A program made the position numbers and the translations under genes. The notes below the pieces were generated by a model that saw nothing but the letters and a program-made list of their open reading frames with translations, did no database searches and was not told where the DNA came from. DNA of 64,000 bases from Oscillospiraceae bacterium (GTDB taxonomy: Bacteria; Bacillota_A; Clostridia; Oscillospirales; Ruminococcaceae), in the NCBI GenBank assembly GCA_017523995.1, contig JAFWUX010000235.1, positions 24,769 to 88,768 on the forward strand, given 5' to 3'. Positions 1 through 8,690 of the stretch are shown here, one piece after another. How positions within the stretch are numbered: the first letter of the stretch is position 1; every line of letters begins with the position of its first letter.

Positions 1-28
1 TGCGATATTGCAGAAAGGAACTGTCTGC

Positions 29-901
29 ATGAAAAAACACTCTGCGGCAGTGATGCTGCTTGCGGCTGTGCTGCTGACAGGCTGCGGCGATCATGTGCCG
101 CCGGTTCCGATTGACACAGCGACTCTGCCGCCTGAAACCGCTGTAACCGAGTCCACCGATACAACGGAAAATGCCACATACGATCTGCAAATGAGGTTCG
201 GGTTTTATATGTCCGGATACATTTCTGATCAGGATGCGGAGGCGATCATTTCGGAAACCCGTGCGCAGGAGGAAGTTCCGATGCCGGATGCTGACCAGCC
301 TGCGGAGATTTACTATAAGCAGATGGACCTGCTTTTGCAATTCTATGCGCAGAATATGTTTTTGCACCCGTTTCTGCCGGATACCGATCCCGGCAACATT
401 ATTCTGGATCTGTATGAGCAGTACGGGTGGCTTTACACAATCGGCGACAAGTATTACAAAGCGCCGGAGGACGTTATGCAGCGGATCTGCAAAAAGCAGT
501 TTGAACTGTCAAAGAATGATGCGGACCTTTCTGACGACGAACCGTTTTCGGATCACGGGCTTAAATTGGAAACCTGTGAGATACCCGAGGGCTCGTACTT
601 CTTCGATTTCCTGTTTCAATCTGCTGAGCATCTCAATCGTGCTCCCTCTCAACTGACGGACAGCAGCGGAAATGAAATTCCGATGATGATCGCGGAGGAA
701 ATGGCGGATTTTTATAACGATGACCCGATGCGCTCGTTTACGATTTTGACCGAAACGCCGCTCAGGCAGGGGACATATACACTGACGATAGCTGGTGTCA
801 GCGCGGATTTCTCCGTGATTCCGGCTCAGGATTTTATCGAGGCGGAAAAGGTGCGGCGAAAGGCGGCGCGGGAGCAGTTACAGGCAGAACTCGATTCCTG
901 A
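29..901 (+). CDS. secreted lipoprotein of unknown function
   Basis: 290 residues. The N-terminus is a lipoprotein signal: two lysines, a hydrophobic stretch, then the lipobox LLTGC, so the mature protein should be lipidated on that Cys and anchored outside the membrane. A Thr/Glu-rich linker follows. The remaining acidic, aromatic-rich body ends in a charged helix rich in Lys, Arg and Glu. I chose the ATG at 29 because AGAAAGGA at 12-19 lies 9 bases upstream; an upstream TTG at 8 would place the ribosome site inside the gene. I do not recognise a domain. It ends 50 bases before tyrS, which has its own ribosome site. Confidence 0.75.
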   Translation: MKKHSAAVMLLAAVLLTGCGDHVPPVPIDTATLPPETAVTESTDTTENATYDLQMRFGFYMSGYISDQDAEAIISETRAQEEVPMPDADQPAEIYYKQMDLLLQFYAQNMFLHPFLPDTDPGNIILDLYEQYGWLYTIGDKYYKAPEDVMQRICKKQFELSKNDADLSDDEPFSDHGLKLETCEIPEGSYFFDFLFQSAEHLNRAPSQLTDSSGNEIPMMIAEEMADFYNDDPMRSFTILTETPLRQGTYTLTIAGVSADFSVIPAQDFIEAEKVRRKAAREQLQAELDS

Positions 902-951
902 TCGGGAATGATTAATGTAAATTTATTTTCTTTATAAAAGGAGTTAATATT

Positions 952-2172
952 ATGACCTTATACGAGGAACTTCAGCGCAGAGGACTGATTGCGCAGACCA
1001 CTGACGAAAAAGAGATCGCAGATCTCATCAACAACGGCAAAGCGACATTCTACATCGGCTTTGACCCGACTGCCGATTCGCTGCATGTCGGTCACTTCAT
1101 GGCACTTTGCCTGATGAAGCGCATGCAGATGGCAGGCAACAAGCCGATCGCACTGGTCGGCGGCGGCACCGGCATGATCGGCGACCCCTCCGGCAAATCC
1201 GATATGCGCAAGATGCTGACACCGGAGACCATTCAGCACAACTGCGACTGCTTCAAAAAGCAGATGAGCCGCTTCATCGACTTCTCTGAGGGCAAGGCAC
1301 TGATGGTCAACAACGGCGACTGGCTCCTGAAGCTCAACTATGTCGATGTCCTGCGCGAAGTCGGCGCATGCTTCTCGGTCAACAAGATGCTTTCCTTCGA
1401 GTGTTACAAGCAGCGCTGGGAGCGCGGTCTGACCTTCCTGGAATTCAACTACATGATTATGCAGAGCTACGATTTCTACAAGCTCTATCAGGATTACGGC
1501 TGCAACATGCAGTTCGGCGGCGATGACCAGTGGGCGAACATGCTCGGCGGCACTGAGCTGATCCGCAAGAAGCTCGGCAAGGATGCCTACGCGATGACCA
1601 TCACGCTGCTGCTCAATTCCGAGGGCAAAAAGATGGGCAAGACTGAAAAGGGTGCTGTCTGGCTCGATGCAGAAAAGACCTCTCCCTACGATTTCTTCCA
1701 GTACTGGAGAAATGTCGGCGATGCGGACGTCATCAAGTGCCTGAAGATGCTGACCTTCCTGCCGATCGAGCAGATCGAGGAAATGGAACAGCATCTCGAT
1801 TCCGGCGCAGCATATAACAACGCAAAAGAGATTCTCGCATATGAGCTGACCGCGCTTGTACACGGCGAGGAGGAGGCTGCCAAGCAGCGCGAAGCCGCAA
1901 GAGCGATCTTTGCTGGCGGCGGCGTCTCCGCAGATATGCCGACCACTGCGCTCACCGCTGACGATTTCACCGACGGACAGATCGGTCTGCTGACGATTCT
2001 CGTCAAGACCAAGCTCTGCCCCTCGATCTCCGAGGCACGCAGACTGGTTCAGCAGGGCGGCGTCACGGTCAATGACGAAAAGGTCACCGATCCGAAAACG
2101 ATGTATACGCTTGATGAAGACCTTATCATCAAGAAGGGCAAAAAGGTGTTCCATAAGGTCACAAAGGCTTGA
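952..2172 (+). CDS. tyrS: tyrosyl-tRNA synthetase
   Basis: 406 residues, normal length for bacterial TyrRS. It attaches tyrosine to tRNA-Tyr in the cytoplasm. Class I signatures are visible: HVGH near residue 46 in the HIGH position, a KKMGKT loop near residue 225 in the KMSKS position, and GGDDQW in the tyrosine pocket. The C-terminus is an S4 RNA-binding domain (LVQQGGVTVNDEKV). AAAGGAG at 937-943 sets the start. No T-box leader fits in the 50-base gap upstream, unlike thrS in this window. It is followed after 69 bases by the AAA+ ATPase gene with no visible terminator, so the two may be co-transcribed. Confidence 0.97.
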   Translation: MTLYEELQRRGLIAQTTDEKEIADLINNGKATFYIGFDPTADSLHVGHFMALCLMKRMQMAGNKPIALVGGGTGMIGDPSGKSDMRKMLTPETIQHNCDCFKKQMSRFIDFSEGKALMVNNGDWLLKLNYVDVLREVGACFSVNKMLSFECYKQRWERGLTFLEFNYMIMQSYDFYKLYQDYGCNMQFGGDDQWANMLGGTELIRKKLGKDAYAMTITLLLNSEGKKMGKTEKGAVWLDAEKTSPYDFFQYWRNVGDADVIKCLKMLTFLPIEQIEEMEQHLDSGAAYNNAKEILAYELTALVHGEEEAAKQREAARAIFAGGGVSADMPTTALTADDFTDGQIGLLTILVKTKLCPSISEARRLVQQGGVTVNDEKVTDPKTMYTLDEDLIIKKGKKVFHKVTKA

Positions 2173-2241
2173 GCCTGAGCGATTTTCTGACAAGGATTCC
2201 GGTGCTGAACACCGTAAAAAATCACAGGGAGGATTCATGTC

Positions 2242-3804
2242 ATGCAGGACGGAGTTGCAAAGCAGCTTTCACAGGTTTATGACAACTGCGCGAAATGCGA
2301 AGAAAAAGGGTACCATGTCGGCGTACAGGGCAAATCCATGCAGGATTACCTGCGCTTTACACTGCTGAAATTCTATGTTTATCTGAGCAGCAGCAACGGC
2401 AATATTTCGATGGCGGAGATCGCGTATCTCAATGATGCGCTCGGCTATTCGATGTCTGCGGATCAGATCGACCGCTTCAATGTCAGCAGCAAGATCACGA
2501 AATACAGTCTCAAGGACAGCATGATCACGATGATGATGCCGTTCCTCAAAATGGATCTGGAGACTTCTCCGATCGGCCCGATGAGCCTTGCGTTCATTGA
2601 GTTCATCAATCAGGCGGGTCTCGATTTCATGACCGTGGATAACGGCAGAACCGATCCGTTTATCATGCGTGATCTCGGAGCACTGGTGCTTGCGCTGCGC
2701 AATTTCCGCATTGAGTACATCACAAACTGGGAGAACATGATCCGCGAGCAGAAGCGCCGCGAGGAAATGGCAAACCGTCCGCCCTATGTGCCGGGCAGCG
2801 GCAATTCTCCGTGGGGTGCGCCGCAGGTTCCACCGACGAATCTGACACCGATTGCGCCGAACGGTCAGCCGGTTGTGAACAACAACGCACCGCAGCAGAA
2901 CAACGGTGCGCCGGTCAACCCGTTCCAGCAGCAGAATCAGCAGAACCAGAATGCGCAGCAGCCCAAGAAGGAAGAAAAGGAACTGACGCTTGACGAGCAG
3001 CTCGCAAAGCTGGAAGACCTCACCGGTCTGCAGGCGGTCAAGGAGGATCTCAAGAGCCTGATCAACCTGATCCGCGTCCGCAAGATGCGTGAGGACAGAG
3101 GCATGCCGCAGTCTGCGATGACGCTGCATATGGCGTTCCTCGGCAATCCGGGTACCGGTAAGACAACGGTCGCCCGTATCCTTGCAGGTATCTATAAATC
3201 GCTCGGCGTGCTGTCGAAAGGTCAGCTTGTCGAAGTGGACCGCTCCGGTCTGGTCTCCGGCTATGTCGGTCAGACCGCGATCAAGACGAAAGAGGTCATT
3301 GATTCCGCGATGGGCGGCGTGCTGTTCATCGACGAGGCCTATGCGCTGACCGCGAACACCGGCAAGGGCGATTTCGGTCAGGAGGCTGTCAATACGCTGC
3401 TGAAAGCAATGGAGGACAACCGCGATGACCTGATCGTCATTGTCGCAGGCTATTCCGATCTGATGATGGAATTCCTCGACAGCAACCCCGGTCTGCGTTC
3501 GCGCTTCAACAAGATCATCACATTTGAGGACTACATGCCGGATGAACTGCTTGATATTTTCAAGAGCATCTGCACAAAATCCGGTATGACGATTACGAAG
3601 GAAGCCGAGGATGCAGTGCTGCAGTTCTTTATCGAGCGCTGCGGTCTGAACCTCAAAACATTCGCAAATGCGCGTGATATCCGCAACTTCTATGAGCGCG
3701 CGATCACGAATCAGGCGAACCGTCTGGCGGCGATTGAGTCCCCGACAAACGGTCAGCTCACCACGCTGACAATCGACGATGTCACCGGCATCGAGCTGAA
3801 CTGA
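2242..3804 (+). CDS. CbxX/SpoVK-type AAA+ ATPase with Pro/Gln/Asn-rich linker
   Basis: 520 residues. Residues 1-180 form a helical N-terminal domain I cannot assign. About residues 181-242 are a low-complexity Pro/Asn/Gln linker, and 250-520 form one AAA+ module. The Walker A GNPGTGKT, Walker [12 protein letters not shown] and the downstream GLRSRF arginine-finger region are intact. The module resembles CbxX/CfxQ (Rubisco activase-like), SpoVK and mycobacterial EccA (type VII secretion). No secretion genes or Rubisco are nearby, so the client is unknown. AGGGAGG at 2226-2232 is 9 bases before this ATG; an earlier ATG at 2237 is out of frame. Its neighbours tyrS and a cyclophilin suggest a proteostasis role only weakly. 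Confidence 0.85.
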   Translation: MQDGVAKQLSQVYDNCAKCEEKGYHVGVQGKSMQDYLRFTLLKFYVYLSSSNGNISMAEIAYLNDALGYSMSADQIDRFNVSSKITKYSLKDSMITMMMPFLKMDLETSPIGPMSLAFIEFINQAGLDFMTVDNGRTDPFIMRDLGALVLALRNFRIEYITNWENMIREQKRREEMANRPPYVPGSGNSPWGAPQVPPTNLTPIAPNGQPVVNNNAPQQNNGAPVNPFQQQNQQNQNAQQPKKEEKELTLDEQLAKLEDLTGLQAVKEDLKSLINLIRVRKMREDRGMPQSAMTLHMAFLGNPGTGKTTVARILAGIYKSLGVLSKGQLVEVDRSGLVSGYVGQTAIKTKEVIDSAMGGVLFIDEAYALTANTGKGDFGQEAVNTLLKAMEDNRDDLIVIVAGYSDLMMEFLDSNPGLRSRFNKIITFEDYMPDELLDIFKSICTKSGMTITKEAEDAVLQFFIERCGLNLKTFANARDIRNFYERAITNQANRLAAIESPTNGQLTTLTIDDVTGIELN

Positions 3805-3823
3805 TACAGAAAGGATTATGATT

Positions 3824-4300
3824 ATGGTAGTTATCACAATGGAAAACGGCAAGCAGATGAAGTTCAAGCTGCGCCCCGACTGCGCACCGATCTCCTGCGA
3901 AAACTTTGAGAAGCTCGTCAATCTGGGCTTTTATGACGGTCTGTGCTTTCACAGAGTCATTTCCGGCTTTATGATTCAGGGCGGCTGCCCCGACGGTACC
4001 GGCATGGGCGGTCCGGGCTGGAATATCAAGGGTGAGTTCCTTGCAAACGGCGTGAACAATCCGCTCAAGCATACCCGCGGTGTGCTTTCGATGGCGCGCG
4101 CAGGTCATCCGGACAGCGCCGGTTCGCAGTTCTTCATCATGCATGCAGACGCGCCGTATCTTGACGGCAATTATGCGGCATTCGGCGAGATTATCGAGGG
4201 ACTGGATGTTGTCGATGAGATCGCAGGTGTGCAGACGAATCCGATGGATCGCCCGCTCCAGCCGCAGATCATGAAAAAGGTCGAGATCATTCCCGACTGA
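3824..4300 (+). CDS. cyclophilin-type peptidyl-prolyl cis-trans isomerase
   Basis: 158 residues: a single compact cyclophilin domain without a signal peptide, so cytoplasmic. It catalyses cis/trans isomerisation of prolyl bonds during folding. Typical active-site blocks are visible: [30 protein letters not shown] and [19 protein letters not shown] at 3808-3815 is only 2 bases from an ATG at 3818 but 8 bases from the ATG at 3824, so the latter is the better start. It begins 19 bases after the AAA+ gene and is probably the last gene of that transcript, before a strong hairpin. Confidence 0.93.
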   Translation: MVVITMENGKQMKFKLRPDCAPISCENFEKLVNLGFYDGLCFHRVISGFMIQGGCPDGTGMGGPGWNIKGEFLANGVNNPLKHTRGVLSMARAGHPDSAGSQFFIMHADAPYLDGNYAAFGEIIEGLDVVDEIAGVQTNPMDRPLQPQIMKKVEIIPD

Positions 4301-4301
4301 T

Positions 4302-4347
4302 AAAAAACACAGCGCACGACCGTTTTGATCGTGCGCTGATTTTTTAT
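4302..4347. terminator. bidirectional terminator between cyclophilin and anti-sigma genes
   Basis: Perfect 9-bp stem 4311-4319/4329-4337 with a 9-base loop. It is followed by a T run for + transcripts and preceded by an A run that serves the convergent - gene. Confidence 0.85.
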
Positions 4348-5843
4348 GGCTTCTCGGTAAACGTATCAATGACTGTCTTGCCGTCAGATGCATAGACATT
4401 GACAGTTCGCGGTTCATAGGTGCCGTTGTGCTGCGCCTCTGCGATTTTTTCTGCATCTTCCGGTGAATCCGGCAAATCGCCGATATAATCTTCTTTGTAG
4501 ATATATCCCTGTTTGCCGTTGTCACCGATCACGGAGATCAGATCCGGATAGTCTTCCAGATAGACACTGTCCGGTGTTGTCCCGTAGGTCTGACCGTTCT
4601 CGTTGATCTCATAATTGCCCGTGACATGTGGTGCTTTGACGGTGTGCTCCGGGTCGAGATATACGCCGTCCGGATCTATGCAGGTGTATCCATCCGGATT
4701 AAAGCGCTTGACGTCAATCTCAGCATCGACAGTCAGCGAGGTCAGCTCGAAATAGCCGTTGCGTGTGCCGTCCGGATCGAATGTCTCATAGCTGAGCAGA
4801 ATGCCGGTTTCCACATCGGTACTGAGCCTGAAACTGACCTCCTGAAAACTGCCCTCAAGGACAGCGCAGTTTCTGCCGAGCCGGATCTCCGTGCCTGTGA
4901 CCTGCCATTTTTCAAAATTACCGAGTACTGACATTGCATAAACCTGCGGAAACAGACAGCTGCTGCAAATGCCGGGAGACAATGAAACAGGTCTGGTTAT
5001 GCAGAAAGATTCGCCGTTTTTATCCACCCATGCGCGGTTATTGTCGCTGACGATCAGATCATTCTGGTGATTTGTGAGCATCGGGTTCTCTCGCGTCATA
5101 TAGGTTTTGGTTTCTGAATACACAATATATTCCGTGTCGCCGACTAGAAAAATCTCACAGGGATTCTGTCCGGGCGAATCCTGCCGTTCATAGGATATAC
5201 CGTTCACCAGATCAAGCTGAAACGTATCTTCGGTCTCGCCGACCGGGATCGCATAATTCATGGTGCCCTCTGCGGTGCGGTAATAGTCAATGCTGTTGAG
5301 CATCATGTGATAGAGATAGCTTTTCGCTTCGGGGTCGTTACAGTCCGCATCGGAATCCGCCGAAAAATATTTGTCAATATAGATTTGCTTGTCGATGACT
5401 GCGGGCTTGCTGCCGTTCTCAATGAAGCGCTGATTTCCGGCGATTCTGACGTTTTCCGCCTCCTCATGCGTACCGATGCGCGGCGGTTCGTGAAGCTCCA
5501 GCGGGACATATTCGGGCAGGGGAGCGGACGATTCTTCCTCCACTTCCGTGACCGCTGCCTGCTGCTCTCCGGATGTCAGAACCGGCTGATTCTTCCGGCT
5601 TTCGTGCAGGATCACGCCGCCGAAGCCTGCCGCAAACAGCAGACACGCCGCCGCAACAATGCCGGAGAACGCATAGGGACGCTCTGCGCGCTTTTTCTGC
5701 GGGATTGTCTGCTGCATCCGGAAAGCCGGAGCCGCCTCGCTGCGGGATGCATGCTGCCCGGCTTCCTGCGCAGATGCAAAGCATTCGTCGATCAGATCAT
5801 CGGGCACATCGCGCAGTGCCTGCATGATATCCAGTGCCTTCAT
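4344..5843 (-). CDS. membrane-anchored anti-sigma-factor-like protein
   Basis: 499 residues. The first ~55 residues form a charged cytoplasmic segment. One hydrophobic helix follows (YAFSGIVAAACLLFAAG, about residues 60-85), then a ~400-residue extracytoplasmic region rich in Asp, Tyr and Thr with no domain I recognise. The start ATG at 5843 overlaps the stop of the upstream sigma gene (ATGA, 5840-5843) and has AGGAGGAG just upstream, so translation is probably coupled. Overlap with an ECF sigma factor plus this topology is typical of a sensor that holds its sigma factor at the membrane. I see no zinc-finger anti-sigma motif, so the role is inferred from context. Confidence 0.7.
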   Translation of the reverse strand: MKALDIMQALRDVPDDLIDECFASAQEAGQHASRSEAAPAFRMQQTIPQKKRAERPYAFSGIVAAACLLFAAGFGGVILHESRKNQPVLTSGEQQAAVTEVEEESSAPLPEYVPLELHEPPRIGTHEEAENVRIAGNQRFIENGSKPAVIDKQIYIDKYFSADSDADCNDPEAKSYLYHMMLNSIDYYRTAEGTMNYAIPVGETEDTFQLDLVNGISYERQDSPGQNPCEIFLVGDTEYIVYSETKTYMTRENPMLTNHQNDLIVSDNNRAWVDKNGESFCITRPVSLSPGICSSCLFPQVYAMSVLGNFEKWQVTGTEIRLGRNCAVLEGSFQEVSFRLSTDVETGILLSYETFDPDGTRNGYFELTSLTVDAEIDVKRFNPDGYTCIDPDGVYLDPEHTVKAPHVTGNYEINENGQTYGTTPDSVYLEDYPDLISVIGDNGKQGYIYKEDYIGDLPDSPEDAEKIAEAQHNGTYEPRTVNVYASDGKTVIDTFTEKP

Positions 5844-6400
5844 AAGAGCTCCTCCTTTCTGAGGTATTCTTTCAGTTTTTTGCGTAGGCGCAGCAGCGTC
5901 ATTTTGACGGCGCTGACGCCCATTTGATTCTGCTCCGCGATCTGCTGCACCGGTTCTGAAAGATAATACCGCTGCATAAACATGCGCCTGTGTTCGGGCG
6001 GCAGTGTGCGGAGCCATGCGGTCAGGGCTTCGGTCAGCTCACGCTGTTCGATCTCCCGCTCCACATGGGTTTCCGAGGGGATGATCTCGCTGAGCTCATC
6101 GAGCGCTTCTGTGAGCTGCGTGCCGCCGCGCTTGAGACGGTGTGTGTGTTCATATTTTTTGATTGCGATTCTGCCTGCGAGCGCGGTCAGATAGGCGCGC
6201 AGATTGTCAGGCTGCTGCGGCGGAATCGAATTCCACACGCTGAGCAGAAGGTCATTGAGAACCTCCTCGGCGTCCTGACGGCTGCCCGTCATGCGGTATG
6301 CAATCTGATAGCACAGCGCACCGTATTGCGCCCTGATGTGTTCCAAAGCCTGTTCATCCCGCTTCTGCAGCAGCGAAATGATGATGCTGTCTTCCGGCAT
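5840..6400 (-). CDS. ECF-family RNA polymerase sigma factor
   Basis: 186 residues, the size of a minimal ECF (group 4) sigma factor. Region 2 is visible around residues 20-75 (RMTGSRQDAEEVLNDLLLSV contains the region 2.1-2.2 helix). Region 4 is at about 125-180 (LPPEHRRMFMQRYYL, then a helix-turn-helix ending LRLRKKLKEYL). The start at 6400 is set by GGGAGGTG at 6404-6411. It should direct RNA polymerase to a small set of promoters, normally including its own, in response to its membrane partner encoded immediately downstream. Confidence 0.9.
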   Translation of the reverse strand: MPEDSIIISLLQKRDEQALEHIRAQYGALCYQIAYRMTGSRQDAEEVLNDLLLSVWNSIPPQQPDNLRAYLTALAGRIAIKKYEHTHRLKRGGTQLTEALDELSEIIPSETHVEREIEQRELTEALTAWLRTLPPEHRRMFMQRYYLSEPVQQIAEQNQMGVSAVKMTLLRLRKKLKEYLRKEELL

Positions 6401-6428
6401 TTGCTCACCTCCCTCTGTATATGTAGTC

Positions 6429-6446
6429 CCGAACCGCGTGATTCGG
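6429..6446. promoter_or_regulatory. inverted repeat upstream of the ECF sigma gene
   Basis: CCGAA-N8-TTCGG lies about 30 bases upstream of the sigma start, between the SCIFF terminator and the gene. The only room for a sigma-gene promoter is this ~60-base gap. It could be an operator or part of an autoregulated promoter. Short repeats like this arise by chance. Confidence 0.25.
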
Positions 6447-6461
6447 TCACATAATATCCAT

Positions 6462-6497
6462 ATAAACGAAAAACGCCGCCCGAAAGCCGGACGGCGT
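6462..6497 (-). terminator. terminator of the SCIFF gene
   Basis: Read on the - strand: a 10-bp stem (6488-6497 with 6473-6482, one G-U pair), a 5-base loop, then TTTTTCGTTT. It separates the SCIFF transcript from the sigma operon. Confidence 0.85.
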
Positions 6498-6512
6498 ATA
6501 TCGTATCTGCAA

Positions 6513-6668
6513 TTACTGCTTCTTCTGCTGCTTGCTCTCGCACTGCTGATTTGCAATGCCGCAGCTCGTCTTGCACGCAGACTGGCAGGAAGTCTGGCAT
6601 TCGCCGCAGCCGCCGTTCTTTGCGCTCTCGCAGAGGCTGCGAGTCTCGATGGTCTGGATATGACGCAT
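6513..6668 (-). CDS. scfA: SCIFF family ranthipeptide precursor
   Basis: 51 residues, too short for routine ORF cut-offs. It starts MRHIQTIETR, like the SCIFF leader (MKHIKT...), and contains the conserved core CGECQTSCQSACKTSCG followed by a last Cys in NQQCES. SCIFF (six cysteines in forty-five) peptides are near-universal in Clostridia and are modified by a radical-SAM SPASM maturase that forms Cys-to-Thr/other thioether links. Seven Cys are present here (positions 13, 21, 24, 28, 32, 36, 43); Cys13 in the leader is extra. AAGGAGGG at 6677-6684 supports the start. No maturase gene is adjacent in this window, although it commonly neighbours the precursor. Confidence 0.9.
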   Translation of the reverse strand: MRHIQTIETRSLCESAKNGGCGECQTSCQSACKTSCGIANQQCESKQQKKQ

Positions 6669-6746
6669 GATAAAGTCCCTCCTTCATCGGAATGTCCGCG
6701 GAAAACCGCAGCGTGAGGGTGCCGAAAGGCACATTTACTCCTTTGT

Positions 6747-6775
6747 ATTATAGCATATTTTTGCAGATAAGTCAA
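6747..6775 (-). promoter_or_regulatory. promoter of the SCIFF gene
   Basis: Consensus -35 TTGACT (6775-6770), 17-bp spacer, perfect -10 TATAAT (6752-6747). It gives a ~70-base leader before the SCIFF ATG. Confidence 0.85.
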
Positions 6776-6835
6776 GCATGAAACGGAAAAGCGCAATCTT
6801 TCTTGTAAAAATCCAAATAATCAGGCGAAAATGCC

Positions 6836-6863
6836 TTGCTTTTCCGAAAAAATATGGTAAAAT
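6836..6863 (+). promoter_or_regulatory. candidate proS promoter
   Basis: TTGCTT, 16-bp spacer, TAAAAT. It lies about 57 bases upstream of proS and is divergent from the SCIFF promoter. Confidence 0.6.
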
Positions 6864-6920
6864 AAAAGAGTTTGGAGCACGCTGTCATGCGCGCAGAAAG
6901 TACAGAAAGGAAGAACTTAC

Positions 6921-8633
6921 ATGAAGGTTGCAAATATGCTCGGAGAGCGTTTCAAGAACGCGCCGAAGGACTGTGTGATCGAGAGCCATGCGCTGATGAT
7001 GCGCGGCGGCTATATGAAATATATGGCAAACGGCATTTTCTCGCTTTTTACACCGGCAAAGCGCATTATGCGCAAGATCGAGCAGATCATCCGTGAGGAG
7101 ATGGATGCGGTTGACGGTCAGGAGGTTATGTTCCCGGTTGTCATGCCCGCATCGCTCTGGGAGGAGTCCGGCAGATACACCAGCATCGGCAGCGAGATGG
7201 CACGCTGGAAGGATCGCTCCGGCAATCCGATGGTGCTCGGTATGACGCACGAGGAGGCGGCTGTCCACCTTGCAAGAGACACCGCGCAGTCCTATGCGGA
7301 TTTCCCGTTCATGATCTATCAGATTCAGACCAAGTTCCGTGATGAGCCGCGTGCAAGAGGCGGTCTGATCCGTGTCCGTGAGTTCACGATGAAGGACGCA
7401 TACTCCTTCCACACCTCGCAGGCTGACCTTGAGCGCTACTATGCGCGCGTCTATGATGCCTACAACCGCATCTTTGAGCGCTGCGGCTGCAAGAACTTCA
7501 TTTCCGTGCAGTCCGATTCCGGCATGATGGGCGGCAGCATCTCACATGAGTTCATGCTGCTGACCGAGGTCGGCGAGGATACGCTTGCAATCTGCGACTG
7601 CGGCTACCGTGCCAATATGGAGGCAGCGGTTGTCAGCGTGACCAATGAGCCGGGCGAGATCGCACCGCTCACCAAGGTTGCAACACCGAATATCAAGACG
7701 ATCGACGATCTCAAGAACTTCCTCAAGATGGATGAGAAGCAGCTTGCAAAGGCGGTTGTCTATCAGAAGAACGCGGATGACAGCTTTATCATCGCGTTCA
7801 TCCGCGGCGACCTCGAGGTCAACGAGACCAAGCTGCGCAACTTCCTCGGCTATGAGATTCATCCGGCTGTTGAGATTCCGGAGGAGAGCGGCATCGTGCC
7901 GGGCTTCATCGGTCCGGTCGGTCTGCCGAAGAATATCACGGTTGTTTACGATGCATCGCTCAAGGGCATTGAGGCACTTGTCTGCGGCGCAAACGAGCTT
8001 GATACACACTATACCGGTCTGAACGTGCAGCGCGATCTCGGCGATGTTCACTATGTTGACGTCGCAAAGAGCTTTGCCGGCGCGATCTGTCCGGAGTGCG
8101 GCAAGCCACATATCCACATTGAAAAGGGTATCGAGATCGGCAACATCTTCCAGCTCGGCAAGAAGTATACCGAATCCATGGGCATGACCTATCTCGACGA
8201 GAACGGCGAGCGTCAGGTTCCGATCATGGGCTGCTACGGCATTGGTGTCGGCAGACTGTGTGCTTCCGTCTGCCAGGAGAGCCACGATGATTACGGCCCG
8301 ATCTGGCCGATCAGCATCGCACCGTGGCAGGTTGAGGTCTGCAACCTGCGCGTGGATGATCCGGCAGTCAAGGAGGCGGCTGACCGTCTCTATGCAGAGC
8401 TGCTTTCGCTCGGCGTCGAGGTGCTCTATGATGACAGAGACATCCGTCCGGGTGCCATGTTCGCAGATGCCGATCTGTTCGGTATTCCGCTGCGTGCCGT
8501 GATCAGCCCGAAGTCGCTGGCAGCAGGCGGTATCGAGATCTCTGCGCGTGACAAGTCCTTCCGCGAGACCATTCCGGCAGCTGAGGCAGCAGTCTGGCTG
8601 CGCGACAAGGTTGTCGAAATGCTGAACGCCTGA
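6921..8633 (+). CDS. proS: prolyl-tRNA synthetase (bacterial type with editing domain)
   Basis: 570 residues, matching bacterial-type ProRS with the INS editing insertion between motifs 2 and 3. Class II motif 2 is visible as FRDEPRARGGLIRVREF near residue 140. The insertion domain spans about 225-405, and motif 3 is near residue 445 (GCYGIGVGRL). A C-terminal anticodon-binding domain covers about 475-570. It charges tRNA-Pro and hydrolyses mischarged Ala-tRNA-Pro. ACAGAAAGGAAG at 6902-6913 sets the start. It is monocistronic, between its own promoter and a strong hairpin. Confidence 0.97.
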   Translation: MKVANMLGERFKNAPKDCVIESHALMMRGGYMKYMANGIFSLFTPAKRIMRKIEQIIREEMDAVDGQEVMFPVVMPASLWEESGRYTSIGSEMARWKDRSGNPMVLGMTHEEAAVHLARDTAQSYADFPFMIYQIQTKFRDEPRARGGLIRVREFTMKDAYSFHTSQADLERYYARVYDAYNRIFERCGCKNFISVQSDSGMMGGSISHEFMLLTEVGEDTLAICDCGYRANMEAAVVSVTNEPGEIAPLTKVATPNIKTIDDLKNFLKMDEKQLAKAVVYQKNADDSFIIAFIRGDLEVNETKLRNFLGYEIHPAVEIPEESGIVPGFIGPVGLPKNITVVYDASLKGIEALVCGANELDTHYTGLNVQRDLGDVHYVDVAKSFAGAICPECGKPHIHIEKGIEIGNIFQLGKKYTESMGMTYLDENGERQVPIMGCYGIGVGRLCASVCQESHDDYGPIWPISIAPWQVEVCNLRVDDPAVKEAADRLYAELLSLGVEVLYDDRDIRPGAMFADADLFGIPLRAVISPKSLAAGGIEISARDKSFRETIPAAEAAVWLRDKVVEMLNA

Positions 8634-8648
8634 TTCAACAGAACAGAA

Positions 8649-8690
8649 AATCCGCGAAATCAGAGTGAACTGATTTCGCGGATTGTTTTT
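8649..8690. terminator. proS terminator
   Basis: Perfect 15-bp stem 8649-8663/8670-8684, 6-base loop, then GTTTTT. It lies at the 3' end of the convergent lipoprotein gene and may serve both. Confidence 0.9.

Noticed and set aside
958..2238. 426-residue open frame antisense to tyrS, and similar long frames antisense to most large genes
   Set aside because: They mirror codon bias of the real genes, have no ribosome sites and no recognisable protein features.
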